A stretch of DNA of 64,000 nucleotides from a virus, in the IMG/VR virus record IMGVR_UViG_3300026483_000005, positions 1 through 64,000 of that record, one strand, 5' to 3'. The position numbers and the translations under genes were made by a program. The notes below the pieces were generated by a model. That model had not been told where the DNA came from and made no database searches. It saw only the letters and a list, made by a program, of their open reading frames with translations. Below, piece after piece: positions 7,630 to 16,037 of this stretch (positions are counted from its first letter, which is position 1; each line of letters starts with the position of its first letter).

Positions 7630-7896
7630 ATGGAACTGGGTTCCTTGGAAGATGGCATAGATGACATTGTCGGTTTTCATTTAAATATCGTACAACACAT
7701 AGAAGATACTATTGATGGAATATCAATGAAAGGAAATATACTATGTAAATTGATAGATGAACAAGGAAATGAGTATGAATCCCTCTTGGATGAAGATAGA
7801 TATAATAAGTCTTTGCAAAAATCTCTAGAATTTTTTAAAGAAAGAGAAAATTACGAAAAATGTAAACACATCACAGACTTGCTAAATAGAATATAA
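7630..7896 (+). CDS. Small protein with UVR-like C-terminus (paralogue 1 of 4)
   Basis: 88 aa from the ATG at 7630, which leaves a 10-base gap after the preceding gene; an ATG at 7594 would add 12 residues and overlap it. The C-terminal 28 residues (LEFFKERENYEKCKHITDLL) match the ends of three other small proteins here (28844, 30079, 30682): a helix, then (E)EYEKC and a second helix. The pattern resembles the UVR motif of UvrB/C, ClpC and the ClpC partner McsA. The N-terminal part differs between paralogues. Function unknown; an adaptor role for the phage ClpC is a testable guess. Confidence 0.7.
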   Translation: MELGSLEDGIDDIVGFHLNIVQHIEDTIDGISMKGNILCKLIDEQGNEYESLLDEDRYNKSLQKSLEFFKERENYEKCKHITDLLNRI

Positions 7897-7904
7897 ATTC
7901 AATA

Positions 7905-8744
7905 ATGAAGTACGGGCTTGAAGGATTTAATAGAGTCGCTAGAACCACATCAAAATGGTTCTCTCGACTCTTACGAGTATTCGAGAGACAGAAAAGAATT
8001 GAATGGACTAAGTATATTGACGACACCGTAGTTATTCATCTAGCATACAGGAAAGATAGATTAAAAATAGCAGAGAAGAGAGCATCTTCCCAAAAACTAA
8101 AGGGACGTAAAACATTACTAGATCATTTAAGATTCTTTGACGCAATAGAAGGAAAAAGAATAAAGTGGTTTTCTAAAAAAATACACATTAACAAATATCC
8201 ATTTTCATTTCACTGGGAAATAGATCCTTCTCCCGGAATGAAAAATAAATTAAAAAGAAATAATAAGATATTATGTTCTTCTGCTGAAACTGGAATCGCA
8301 TTTTCACACTATAGAATTTGGAAAGAAATTGTAGAGAATAAAACACCAGTCACCCTCATAATGGAAGATGACTTTGAATTTTGTCATAAATTTCAAGATA
8401 AAATAGAAAGCATATTTGAAAAAGAACTTCCTAATGATTGGGATTTATTGTATCTTTCTAGTTTGCCAAATCAATTTGGATTTACATGGGATCCTCATTC
8501 CCAAAATCTATCACGGTTATATAATGGAGTATGGTGGTTATCTGGTTATGTATTAACATACGAAGGAGCTAAGAAATTATTAGAAGGTTTGCCTATTGTC
8601 GGCCCAGTTGACGTATGGATTAATTATCAATTCAAAAACATGCAAGTGTATATGACTAATCATAATCTAATAACACAAGGAGATGATACCGAATCTGATA
8701 ATACTTATTCTTATGTTGAAACATTTAAGGATAACTTAATATAA
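7905..8744 (+). CDS. GT25-family glycosyltransferase
   Basis: 279 aa. The N-terminal strand VVIHLAYRKDR (42-52), the segment GIAFSHYRIWKEIV (130-143), the acidic catalytic/metal motif MEDDFEF (153-159) and the late VDVWIN (235-240) together identify glycosyltransferase family 25. GT25 contains LPS glycosyltransferases and the animal collagen galactosyltransferases that decorate hydroxylysine. It sits apart from the collagen-like gene but in the same genome and strand. Acceptor candidates are host LPS or the phage fibre; sequence alone cannot choose. No signal peptide, so it acts in the cytoplasm. Confidence 0.85.
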   Translation: MKYGLEGFNRVARTTSKWFSRLLRVFERQKRIEWTKYIDDTVVIHLAYRKDRLKIAEKRASSQKLKGRKTLLDHLRFFDAIEGKRIKWFSKKIHINKYPFSFHWEIDPSPGMKNKLKRNNKILCSSAETGIAFSHYRIWKEIVENKTPVTLIMEDDFEFCHKFQDKIESIFEKELPNDWDLLYLSSLPNQFGFTWDPHSQNLSRLYNGVWWLSGYVLTYEGAKKLLEGLPIVGPVDVWINYQFKNMQVYMTNHNLITQGDDTESDNTYSYVETFKDNLI

Positions 8745-8745
8745 T
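8719..8745 (+). promoter_or_regulatory. AAAC-box/TATAAT promoter, copy 5
   Basis: AAACATTT, AAGGA, TAACTTAA, TATAAT (8740-8745). It overlaps the end of the GT25 gene and lies 27 bases before the ClpP ATG. Confidence 0.7.
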
Positions 8746-8772
8746 ATTAAAATAATACACACAAAGAATTAT

Positions 8773-9441
8773 ATGAATTACGGAAAAGAATTTGAAAAGT
8801 ATGCGATGAGTGATCATAATGTTTCATCATCTAAATTAAATTACTATGAGAAGCAGATTGAAAACTCGTTAACTCCATATATCTTAGAAGAAAGAGAGTT
8901 AAGAGCTACTCAGATGGATATCTTTTCTAGATTAATGATGGATAGGTTATTATGGGTTGCAGGACCTGTTAATGATAATATGTCTACGATTGTTCAAGCA
9001 CAGTTGATGTTTTTAGACTCAGTTGGAGGAACAGATATTACAATGCATATTGATTCTCCAGGTGGAAGTGTTAAAAGTGGACTTTCAATGGTTGATGTTA
9101 TGGATTACATTAAGTCAGATATTAAAACAGTAAATACTGGTATGGCTGCATCAATGGGTTCTGTTTTATTAGGAGCAGGAACTAAGGGAAAAAGATCTTC
9201 ACTTAGACATTCTACTACAATGTTACACCAATCCTCTGGTGGATTTAATGGTAATATTCAAGATGCTGAAATAGATTGGAAAGAATGGCAAAAAGTAAAT
9301 AAAGAATTATTTAATCTTTTAGGAGAATATTGTGGAAAACCAGCTGACGAAGTAATGAAAGATGCGACTAGAGACTTTTGGTTAAATGCAAAAGAAGCTA
9401 AAGCTTATGGTATTATTGACGAAATCATCGGGAAATCTTAA
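8773..9441 (+). CDS. clpP: ClpP-family serine protease (S14)
   Basis: 222 aa. The catalytic triad is intact by alignment with E. coli ClpP: Ser127 in AASMGS, His152 in MLHQ and Asp201 in TRDFWL. The family segments HIDSPGGSV (92-100) and AYGIIDEI (211-218) are present. The ~40 residues before the core are longer than in host ClpP and could be a propeptide. ClpP forms two stacked heptameric rings that degrade proteins fed by a Clp ATPase; the phage ClpC-like protein with its IGF loop is the natural partner. Some phages use S14 enzymes for head maturation, so that is the main alternative. Confidence 0.95.
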   Translation: MNYGKEFEKYAMSDHNVSSSKLNYYEKQIENSLTPYILEERELRATQMDIFSRLMMDRLLWVAGPVNDNMSTIVQAQLMFLDSVGGTDITMHIDSPGGSVKSGLSMVDVMDYIKSDIKTVNTGMAASMGSVLLGAGTKGKRSSLRHSTTMLHQSSGGFNGNIQDAEIDWKEWQKVNKELFNLLGEYCGKPADEVMKDATRDFWLNAKEAKAYGIIDEIIGKS

Positions 9442-9447
9442 TATATA
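9440..9447 (+). promoter_or_regulatory. Late-promoter-like box AATATATA
   Basis: The box overlaps the end of the clpP gene (TAA) and ends 6 bases before the ATG at 9454. Confidence 0.35.
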
Positions 9448-9453
9448 AATTAT

Positions 9454-9651
9454 ATGAAAATTCATATTTACGTAAAAACGCAAGATTTAGACTCTCTTAA
9501 TAAGATATTAAGTGATCCTTTTTCGGAGACGACGAAAGAGTTTGAATTTTTAAATACACCGGCAAAAGACTTCACCATGATCTCTTTAACCTATGACGAA
9601 TGGATTAGGTTACAGGATATGGATGCACTAATTACAATACTATCATTATGA
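9454..9651 (+). CDS. Small alpha/beta protein, unknown function (65 aa)
   Basis: 65 aa: an initial strand MKIHIYVKTQ, a helix DLDSLNKILSD and a later strand-helix MISLTYDEWIRLQDM. The same order (strand, helix, strand, then SYNTYLMIR) is seen in the 74-aa product at 26993, so the two may be distant paralogues. The stop overlaps the next start (ATGA), indicating translational coupling. Not recognised. Confidence 0.6.
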   Translation: MKIHIYVKTQDLDSLNKILSDPFSETTKEFEFLNTPAKDFTMISLTYDEWIRLQDMDALITILSL

Positions 9652-9959
9652 GAAACAGAGACATTGAAAGAGAATTATTTATTGAGCTAATCAATCATCA
9701 ATTAAAAGATCATGGGGTAACCTATGATGATGTTAAGGACAATCCACAATGGTATATGGAATATAAAACTACTCAAGAAAAAGAGCAAAAGTTTATAAAG
9801 CATATTACAGAAACTGTTGTTAACACATTAGGATTAGACATCAAACAAGCTGAGAAAGAAGCACAGTGGTTTATTCTACAATGGGGATTAGCAGTTATTC
9901 CAACCGAACAAACTCCACCTAAAAAAGCTTCTAAAAAGAAGACATCTTCTAAAAAATAA
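9648..9959 (+). CDS. Hypothetical protein with Lys-rich tail (103 aa)
   Basis: 103 aa, mostly helical, with an acidic/aromatic middle (NPQWYMEYKTTQEKEQ) and a tail of Pro, Lys and Ser (KKASKKKTSSKK) that could bind nucleic acid. It overlaps the preceding gene by four bases. Not recognised. Confidence 0.65.
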   Translation: MRNRDIERELFIELINHQLKDHGVTYDDVKDNPQWYMEYKTTQEKEQKFIKHITETVVNTLGLDIKQAEKEAQWFILQWGLAVIPTEQTPPKKASKKKTSSKK

Positions 9960-9979
9960 AATACACGCGTGGAATTTTA

Positions 9980-9987
9980 GATAAATA
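9980..9987 (+). promoter_or_regulatory. Late-promoter-like box GATAAATA, 4 bases before ATG
   Basis: GATAAATA is the variant closest to T4 TATAAATA. It ends exactly 4 bases before the ATG at 9992, and marks the switch from enzyme genes to structural genes. Confidence 0.5.
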
Positions 9988-9991
9988 TTCC

Positions 9992-10678
9992 ATGAATGTA
10001 TTAGATCCAAATTGGCTCACTATCGAGCCTCATGATTTTGAATTAAAATACTATAAACTCTTAGCAGCTGAGAACACTTTTAATAAGATTCTCAAAGATG
10101 GAGGCTTAATATCCATACTCGATGAAGTAGAAGATCATCTACTTGAAATGTATAAAATTAAGCACAGGAAGGAGGAGATAGACGTTAATTTAAGAGTTCT
10201 CAAGGGAATCAACCTTGACACAATGTCTTTAGAATATGAATATCCAGAAGGAGATAAACATATAGAAGACATGTATAAGCTTTGTGATAAAGCTATAGAT
10301 ATATTAGAAGATATACATAAAAATGTAAGGGTAGTATTTAGATTAGTCGAGAAGGCTATTAACATTACAGAAATTCCAGATATTAAAAGAACTAAAAAAC
10401 TAGGATATGCTTTAGTGAAAACTCCTGAAGATATCATGCAAATATATTCTTTTAAAGTTCCTTCTTTATTGACAGAAAACTGGAAAGATTTAAATCTAAA
10501 ATATGAAGGAGAAACAGTGTATGATATAAGAGCAATTTCTCTTTTTATTACAAAGGTACAAGATGAAAGTTCTGATTATAGGTTTTTTAGATGCAGTGTT
10601 AATTCAGAATTCGATATGAATGAAAGGGTATTGCCAGTATTAAAATTTAAGCTTTACAATCATTTAAGAGCAAATTAA
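9992..10678 (+). CDS. Hypothetical, possibly virion-associated protein (228 aa)
   Basis: 228 aa. Residues ~20-130 are predicted helical and charged (long Glu/Lys/Ile stretches such as EDHLLEMYKIKHRKEEI). The C-terminal half looks beta-rich and ends FKLYNHLRAN. No signal peptide or membrane segment. Its position at the start of the fibre block and its late-type upstream box suggest a tail or fibre-associated protein; no family is recognised. Confidence 0.65.
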   Translation: MNVLDPNWLTIEPHDFELKYYKLLAAENTFNKILKDGGLISILDEVEDHLLEMYKIKHRKEEIDVNLRVLKGINLDTMSLEYEYPEGDKHIEDMYKLCDKAIDILEDIHKNVRVVFRLVEKAINITEIPDIKRTKKLGYALVKTPEDIMQIYSFKVPSLLTENWKDLNLKYEGETVYDIRAISLFITKVQDESSDYRFFRCSVNSEFDMNERVLPVLKFKLYNHLRAN

Positions 10679-10682
10679 TCAA

Positions 10683-10690
10683 GATATATA
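10683..10690 (+). promoter_or_regulatory. Late-promoter-like box GATATATA
   Basis: 26 bases before the ATG at 10717, so this gene would have a short leader rather than a leaderless message. Confidence 0.45.
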
Positions 10691-10716
10691 GTTTATAAAA
10701 ACAAAATAGTTTAAAA

Positions 10717-11943
10717 ATGCCACAGGTTACGCAAGAAGATATTATTGGATATATTGATAACACAATAGATGTTATACAGGGAGACTCACAAGTCTACACA
10801 GTAAAACTATATAGAGATAGGGTAGGTGGAAATCTTAATACATCACTATATTCTACATTTACTATGAATTTATTAGATGAATCGTCTGATTTAATCGCAC
10901 AATATTCAATGCCTAGAGTATACGGAGTTTCAGGAGATCTTATATTAGTAAATGACGATCCAACTACACAGGCTGTTTTTCAATTTGAATTATCAAAACT
11001 ACAAACATTAAATCTTCCTGCTGGAAAAATATACGTAAACATAGTAGTGACTAATTCTAGAATAGAACCTACTAAGGTTTATTCTTTACCTAACATGGAA
11101 ATTGGATCTATTTTATTTAATGAAAACAGACACGATCCTTCTCTGTATAAATCTACTCAAAGAAGTTCGGGAATAGGTGTATCTTCGTCCATGGATCCAT
11201 ATTATAAAGTTCAACATATCGATGGTTCAGTTCCTATTGGACAAGGAAGCTTATCTTTAGATTCAGGATCCCCTGGTCTAGTAACTAAAATGACATTTAT
11301 GAATAGTGACTACGATGGAATTAGAGTAAGTGTTTTAGAAAACTTTTTAATTAACAGAATAGATAAAGATGGAATTGAAGGTACGATTACATTAATAAAC
11401 AGAAGCGATACCGCTCAATATTCTATTTTTAATGTAGTAGACTGGTACAGAATCAACTGTTCTTCTGGAGAATGTATTGACGACATCGATGATGCAATAC
11501 AGGTTATAGTATCTCACGAAATGTCGACTGAAGGACCTGGTGTATATAAAAATAATTGGCTAGTTACGGACGAAGTTTCATTTAAACTAGATGTATATGG
11601 TTCAGCATTATCTTCAACTGATCTAGGTAAGAAATCTAGCACAGTACTAGATAAAGAATTAATTCCAAATAATACATCTGGAAATGTATCTAGAACTGGA
11701 ATCATATTATCGGTTACACCGCAAGATGGCCAATACATTGACGTTGAAATTAATGGTATTTCTATTTCATTAGGAGACGGAACTAAAAACCTAGATGGTT
11801 ACTTTTCATCAGATGGAGGAACTACTGCTAGAACATTCCAAGATATCCGAGTAGGTGATGAATTAATCTTTAACTCGATAGTCGCGGGATATGAGCTCAC
11901 TGATGAAGATAGAGTCTCTTTATTCTACGAATCTTATTCTTAA
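10717..11943 (+). CDS. Virion fibre-like protein sharing a C-terminal domain with the 16086 gene
   Basis: 408 aa, beta-rich, without a signal peptide. The N-terminal part (residues ~15-135) reads as a beta-sandwich (SQVYTVKLYRDRVGG... YSLPNMEIGSI). The last ~75 residues (EINGISISLGDGT, GYFSSDGGTTA, IRVGDELIFN, AGYELTDED) align with the end of the 16086 product (FLNGIALDE, VYFSRDGGATA, LDAGDTLYWN, AGYELAGTD). A shared terminal module and position next to fibre genes suggest exposed appendage proteins. The exact role is unknown. Confidence 0.7.
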   Translation: MPQVTQEDIIGYIDNTIDVIQGDSQVYTVKLYRDRVGGNLNTSLYSTFTMNLLDESSDLIAQYSMPRVYGVSGDLILVNDDPTTQAVFQFELSKLQTLNLPAGKIYVNIVVTNSRIEPTKVYSLPNMEIGSILFNENRHDPSLYKSTQRSSGIGVSSSMDPYYKVQHIDGSVPIGQGSLSLDSGSPGLVTKMTFMNSDYDGIRVSVLENFLINRIDKDGIEGTITLINRSDTAQYSIFNVVDWYRINCSSGECIDDIDDAIQVIVSHEMSTEGPGVYKNNWLVTDEVSFKLDVYGSALSSTDLGKKSSTVLDKELIPNNTSGNVSRTGIILSVTPQDGQYIDVEINGISISLGDGTKNLDGYFSSDGGTTARTFQDIRVGDELIFNSIVAGYELTDEDRVSLFYESYS

Positions 11944-11972
11944 TAATATATTATCTTAGTATTATAAGAAAA

Positions 11973-11996
11973 ACGTAAAAACGTAAATACGTAAAA
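11973..11996 (+). repeat. Three tandem 8-base repeats ACGTAAAN
   Basis: ACGTAAAA, ACGTAAAT and ACGTAAAA stand head to tail in the leader between two fibre genes, about 120 bases before the ATG at 12114. Such short iterons can be protein-binding sites. Confidence 0.6.
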
Positions 11997-12069
11997 TTTA
12001 ATTAATTTTATTAAGATATTATATACTTTTTTACCCCCCACGAATAAACGTATTAATATATAATCCAAT

Positions 12070-12085
12070 CCTACAATAATGTAGG
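12070..12085 (+). other. Leader hairpin before the coiled-coil fibre gene
   Basis: CCTACA, loop ATAA, TGTAGG: a perfect 6-base stem about 30 bases before the ATG at 12114. No T run follows, so it is more likely a leader structure than a terminator. Confidence 0.4.
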
Positions 12086-12113
12086 GTGTGCAAAAAATAA
12101 TTATATAAATAAT

Positions 12114-13886
12114 ATGGCACAAATTCGTTCAAAACAAATTTCTGACTTTCTAAGTTCAATCACATGGGCAAATGTTGTATCGTCTGACAATGTAAAAATT
12201 GCAAACGTATGGGACATCAAACAAGGATTTGATACAGTAGACGCATCAGTAAACTCTTTAGAGACTTTCATCGCAGGTGAAGTATCTTCTTTAGAAGCTG
12301 TTGATACTGCTTTATCGGCTGAGATCGTAACAGAAAAAGAAAGAGTAGATGCAATCTTAGATTCTGCAGAAGCAGACAAAGATTCATTCGCTGAAATCGT
12401 TTCTTTAATCAACGCAGTTGATACTGAAAATGACAATGCATTCGCTTCATTCGTACTAAGAACAGATAAGTCAATCGATTCATTAGAATTAGTTGATGCT
12501 GATCTTCAGAGACAAATCACAAGCAATGACTCTGACATTCTTGGTTTAGAAGGTGACATCACTTCATTAGACACTAGAGTATTAGGTGTTGAAGGTGACT
12601 TAGCTTCTGAAATCGAAAGAGCAACTGGTAGAGAAAATGCTATTGAAGCTGCTTTAAACGCAGAGATCGCTGCAACTAACGCTGATTTTATCAATGTTAA
12701 CGCATCTATCGATTCATTAGAAGTTGTTGACAATGGTTTTGCTGGTAACATCACTTCATTAGACACTAGAGTATCTGGTGTTGAAGGTGACTTACAAGCT
12801 GAAATCGACAGAGCAACTGCAATGGAAGGTAAGATATCTGCAGAATTATCTGCTGAGATCGCTGAAACTGCTGCTGAGCAAGCTGTTCAAAACGCATCTA
12901 TTGATTCTTTAGAAGCTGCTGACGCTGGTTTATCATCTTCTATCGAAGAGGAAGCAAGATTAAGAGCTGCTGCTGATTTAGCATTAGGTTCTAGAATCGA
13001 CGCTAACGATTTAGACAACGCTAACTTAACATTATCTGTAAACTCTTTAGAGGTTGTTGATGGTGAATTAGCATCTGACATCGCTACAGAAAAAGGTAGA
13101 ATCGATGCAATCTTAGAAGCTTCAACTGCTGACAAAGATTCATTCGCTGAAATCGTTTCTTTAATCAACTCTGTTGATACTGAAAATGATGATGCTTTTG
13201 CTGCATTCGTAGTAAGAACTGACGCATCTGTTGATTCTTTAGAAGTTGCTTTAGCTGCTGAAATCGCTTCAACTAACGCTGAGCAAATCGCACAAGACAG
13301 ATCTATCGATTCTTTAGAAGCTGTTGATAACAATCTAGCGATTGCTATCGAGCAAGAAAAAGAAGATAGAGCTGGTGAAGACGCTAAGTTAAAAGCACAG
13401 ATCGACGCTAACGACGCTGACAACTTATTATTAACTGCTTCAGTTAATTCTTTAGAGGTTGTTGACGGTGAATTAGCTGGTGACATCACTTCAATCGACA
13501 CTAGAGTATTAGGTGTTGAAGGTGACTTAGCTGCTGAAATCACAAGAGCTGGTTCTGTTGAATCTGCTTTATCTGCTGAATTAGCTGCTGAGATAGCAAC
13601 AACTAACGGAGAGGTAAATGTTATAAACGCATCTATCGATTCATTAGAAGTAGCTGTTGAAGAAGGTGGTACGTACCTAAGACAAACTGCAGTATTTACT
13701 GCAACTAACTTATTTACTTTACCTCAGCCAGTTGCATTCGGAACTAACGATGATTTAACTGTTTATGTAAACGGTGTATTCGTTGACTTCAGATGTACAG
13801 GTGGAACTGATATCGATTTCACAGGCTTATTAGCTTATGACGTTGATGCTAAGGACAAAGTTCAAGTTATGGGTATAAAACTATAA
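12114..13886 (+). CDS. Long repetitive coiled-coil tail fibre protein
   Basis: 590 aa. The body is built from about ten repeats around S(I/V)(D/N)SLEV(V/A)D, alternating with AEIxxExxR helices and DITSLDTRVLGVEGDL units. A longer unit (DKDSFAEIVSLIN then VDTENDxAFAxFV) occurs twice, near residues 84-110 and 343-370. This pattern is typical of trimeric phage fibre shafts. The last ~80 residues change to a compact beta domain (TVYVNGVFVDF... KDKVQVMGIKL) that could be a tip or foldon. The gene ends at a strong terminator. Confidence 0.85.
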   Translation: MAQIRSKQISDFLSSITWANVVSSDNVKIANVWDIKQGFDTVDASVNSLETFIAGEVSSLEAVDTALSAEIVTEKERVDAILDSAEADKDSFAEIVSLINAVDTENDNAFASFVLRTDKSIDSLELVDADLQRQITSNDSDILGLEGDITSLDTRVLGVEGDLASEIERATGRENAIEAALNAEIAATNADFINVNASIDSLEVVDNGFAGNITSLDTRVSGVEGDLQAEIDRATAMEGKISAELSAEIAETAAEQAVQNASIDSLEAADAGLSSSIEEEARLRAAADLALGSRIDANDLDNANLTLSVNSLEVVDGELASDIATEKGRIDAILEASTADKDSFAEIVSLINSVDTENDDAFAAFVVRTDASVDSLEVALAAEIASTNAEQIAQDRSIDSLEAVDNNLAIAIEQEKEDRAGEDAKLKAQIDANDADNLLLTASVNSLEVVDGELAGDITSIDTRVLGVEGDLAAEITRAGSVESALSAELAAEIATTNGEVNVINASIDSLEVAVEEGGTYLRQTAVFTATNLFTLPQPVAFGTNDDLTVYVNGVFVDFRCTGGTDIDFTGLLAYDVDAKDKVQVMGIKL

Positions 13887-13930
13887 TCTAAACTTCGGTT
13901 TAAATTATTAGCTTAATGCTTAATTGATTA

Positions 13931-13958
13931 AAGGCTCCTCGGAAGAGGAGCCTTTTTT
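13931..13958 (+). terminator. Strong intrinsic terminator after the coiled-coil fibre gene
   Basis: AAGGCTCCTC (13931-13940), loop GGAA, GAGGAGCCTT (13945-13954), followed by a T run: a perfect 10-base GC-rich stem. Confidence 0.93.
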
Positions 13959-13964
13959 ATTTAA

Positions 13965-13972
13965 AATATATA
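13965..13972 (+). promoter_or_regulatory. Late-promoter-like box AATATATA after the terminator
   Basis: It lies directly downstream of the terminator and 23 bases before the ATG at 13996, the right place to restart transcription. Confidence 0.4.
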
Positions 13973-13995
13973 GTAAAACAAAATATCGGTTTAAC

Positions 13996-15183
13996 ATGAA
14001 CATTGGAATTACACTAGGATTACAACAGGATAATGAATCTCTTTGGATAAATGGAATCAAATTAAATGTATTAAATTTAATTGAAACTCTTTCTGAAATA
14101 GGAGATCATAGTGTATATGCGTTAGACACTAGTAATAAAGTTAAAGATCTGTCAAAGGTAGATTGGGACACTTCTAAATATCCTATTTATAAATATGCAG
14201 ATAAAGTAAATTCAACGGATTTATTAATACTTCTAGGAACTTCATTTAGTACCGAGCAAACAGTCGCCGTTAGAAAAAAGAATCCTAAAATTAAGATTAT
14301 TAAATACTTTTGCGGTAATAATTATATTATAGATATGGAAAGAGTCTTATTTGATTCTAAAGAATCTGTAAGTAATTGGACGCATGGCCACGATGAAGCA
14401 TGGTTTATTCCACAGCAGGAATATCAAAATAGATCATACTATCAAACAATGGGAAGGCTTTCTGCTGACAAGGTTAAAGTGGTTCCATTTGTATGGAGTC
14501 CTAAGTTTATAAAAGAAGAAAATTCTAAAAACGTCAGAAATGGTATGAAAGACGCATTCTATAAAGGAGGCAAGAATGCAGAAGATATGAACCTATCTTC
14601 AATGGAACCTAATATGAATGTAGTTAAATATTGTATGCCTCTTATCATGATGGTAGAAGAACTATACAGAAAAAAGGGTAAAAAGGCGTTCAATGAATTT
14701 TGGGTAGGAAGTGGTAAAAGATTATTATCTAGTAAATACTTTATTAGTTCCATTAAACACTTAGATGTAACTCATTCCGGTAAATTAAAAATGTGCTCAA
14801 GGTACCCAGTAACTAATTTTCTTTCTGAGAAAACGGATATAGTTCTTTCACATCAATGGGATAATCCTTTAAACTATGCATATTTAGACGCTCTTTATTT
14901 TGGATATCCTTTAGTTCATAACGCAACAATGATAAAGGATGCAGGGTATTATTATAAAGGATTCGATACAGTGTCAGCTGCAAAGATGTTAGAGAATGTA
15001 TTAAATCATCATGATGAGATAGAAAAGGAATATACAGCAAAAAGCACAAAGGTTCTTTCAAGATATCTTACAACAAATCCTAACATCGTAGATACATATA
15101 AAAAACTAATAGAGAATATTTTTGAACCAGGAAAACATGCTCTATCAAACGAATATGACTGGTCAACAAACCTATATAAATAA
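13996..15183 (+). CDS. DUF2827-type glycosyltransferase-like protein
   Basis: 395 aa from the ATG at 13996; the upstream in-frame extension to 13924 is rejected because it runs through the terminator stem. The N-terminus MNIGITLG followed by SLWINGIKLNVLNLIETL matches the start of DUF2827 proteins, a GT-B-like family in polysaccharide clusters. Later family-like features are FLSEKTDIVLSHQWDNPLNY and the acidic/His region that binds nucleotide sugar in related enzymes. It lies between fibre genes and next to a GT2 gene, suggesting modification of fibres or of host surface sugar. Substrate unknown. Confidence 0.75.
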   Translation: MNIGITLGLQQDNESLWINGIKLNVLNLIETLSEIGDHSVYALDTSNKVKDLSKVDWDTSKYPIYKYADKVNSTDLLILLGTSFSTEQTVAVRKKNPKIKIIKYFCGNNYIIDMERVLFDSKESVSNWTHGHDEAWFIPQQEYQNRSYYQTMGRLSADKVKVVPFVWSPKFIKEENSKNVRNGMKDAFYKGGKNAEDMNLSSMEPNMNVVKYCMPLIMMVEELYRKKGKKAFNEFWVGSGKRLLSSKYFISSIKHLDVTHSGKLKMCSRYPVTNFLSEKTDIVLSHQWDNPLNYAYLDALYFGYPLVHNATMIKDAGYYYKGFDTVSAAKMLENVLNHHDEIEKEYTAKSTKVLSRYLTTNPNIVDTYKKLIENIFEPGKHALSNEYDWSTNLYK

Positions 15184-15195
15184 ACATAATAAATA

Positions 15196-15966
15196 ATGGA
15201 ATTAAAAGAAGTAATTGAAGCGGCTGCAAAGCCAAAGATTAGTATTATCATGCAATCATATCTTGGTAATTATCCAGGATCTAGGAAAGATTCACATTCT
15301 AAATTTTTAAGAGCAGTCCAGAGTTTTCAAAATCAATTATATAAAAACTGTGAATTAATAATAGTAGCAGACAATTGCATGGAAACAAAGTCACTATATG
15401 ATGCTCATTTTCAAACTGAAGATAACATAAGATTAATATACGTTTCTAGAAACTCAAAAGAAATGAGTACATATATGCAAAACGAAGAAGGCAACAAATA
15501 TTATAGAGGTTTTCCTCGTAGAGTAGGAGTAGGAGCCGCAACTGGAAATTTAATTACATATATGGATTCAGACGATATGTTATTAGAAGAACATACACTA
15601 CACCTAATGATAGAGTTTAATAAAAACCCTGACGCTAATTGGTGGATTAACAGATCTTGGTACGATAACGAAGTAATGAAATTTAAAGACGATAAAACAT
15701 TTGAAGATTCTACAGAATATGGTGAAGAACTTCCAGATGTTGAAGGAAAGTGGAACATAACAAGAATAAAGGAAGGTTTAGTAGTAATGAGTCCTTGGTT
15801 GTTTATGCATAAACCATCTGCATCTGTTTTATGGAGAGATACTTGGGGTAACGTAAGTGAAGATTCAGATTTCAACGTAAGATTCAGAGAAAATCATAAA
15901 GGCGGAGCAGTAATGAACCGACCAACATACGTAAGATGTCACTTTACAGATAAGTGGGATTTTTAA
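15196..15966 (+). CDS. GT2-family glycosyltransferase
   Basis: 256 aa with a GT-A fold: PKISIIMQSYLGNYPG at residues ~13-28, the nucleotide-binding strand CELIIVADNC, and the DxD metal motif in YMDSDDMLLEEH. It lacks a membrane anchor, so it uses a soluble nucleotide sugar. It follows the DUF2827 gene by 12 bases and is probably co-transcribed. Acceptor unknown; the neighbouring virion fibres are candidates. Confidence 0.85.
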   Translation: MELKEVIEAAAKPKISIIMQSYLGNYPGSRKDSHSKFLRAVQSFQNQLYKNCELIIVADNCMETKSLYDAHFQTEDNIRLIYVSRNSKEMSTYMQNEEGNKYYRGFPRRVGVGAATGNLITYMDSDDMLLEEHTLHLMIEFNKNPDANWWINRSWYDNEVMKFKDDKTFEDSTEYGEELPDVEGKWNITRIKEGLVVMSPWLFMHKPSASVLWRDTWGNVSEDSDFNVRFRENHKGGAVMNRPTYVRCHFTDKWDF

Positions 15967-15997
15967 TACGTAAAATAATATCTTATACTATAGATTC

Positions 15998-16013
15998 TGG
16001 GACCTTTATCCCA
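15998..16013 (+). other. Leader hairpin upstream of the 16086 gene
   Basis: TGGGA (15998-16002) pairs with TCCCA (16009-16013). A second perfect stem, GTGGAA/TTCCAC at 16038-16052, follows. Neither has a long T run, so these look like leader or weak attenuator structures between glycosyltransferase and fibre genes. Confidence 0.4.
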
Positions 16014-16037
16014 TCAATTTATAATATATAAGATTGA

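Noticed and set aside
8773-9441. Calling ClpP purely a prohead protease
   Set aside because: No capsid, portal or scaffold gene is nearby and a matching ClpC-like partner with a docking loop is present; head maturation remains only an alternative.
10160-10180. AGGAGG-like Shine-Dalgarno string
   Set aside because: It lies inside the 9992 gene with no start codon at a suitable distance, and genes here do not use Shine-Dalgarno sequences.
12200-13650. Repeated DNA blocks and long antisense frames in the coiled-coil fibre gene
   Set aside because: They follow the protein repeats (S-I/V-D/N-S-L-E) of one continuous + strand gene.
13924-13995. Longer N-terminus for the DUF2827-type gene starting at 13924
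   Set aside because: The extension runs through the terminator hairpin at 13931-13958 and encodes nothing family-like; ATG 13996 starts exactly at the family N-terminus.
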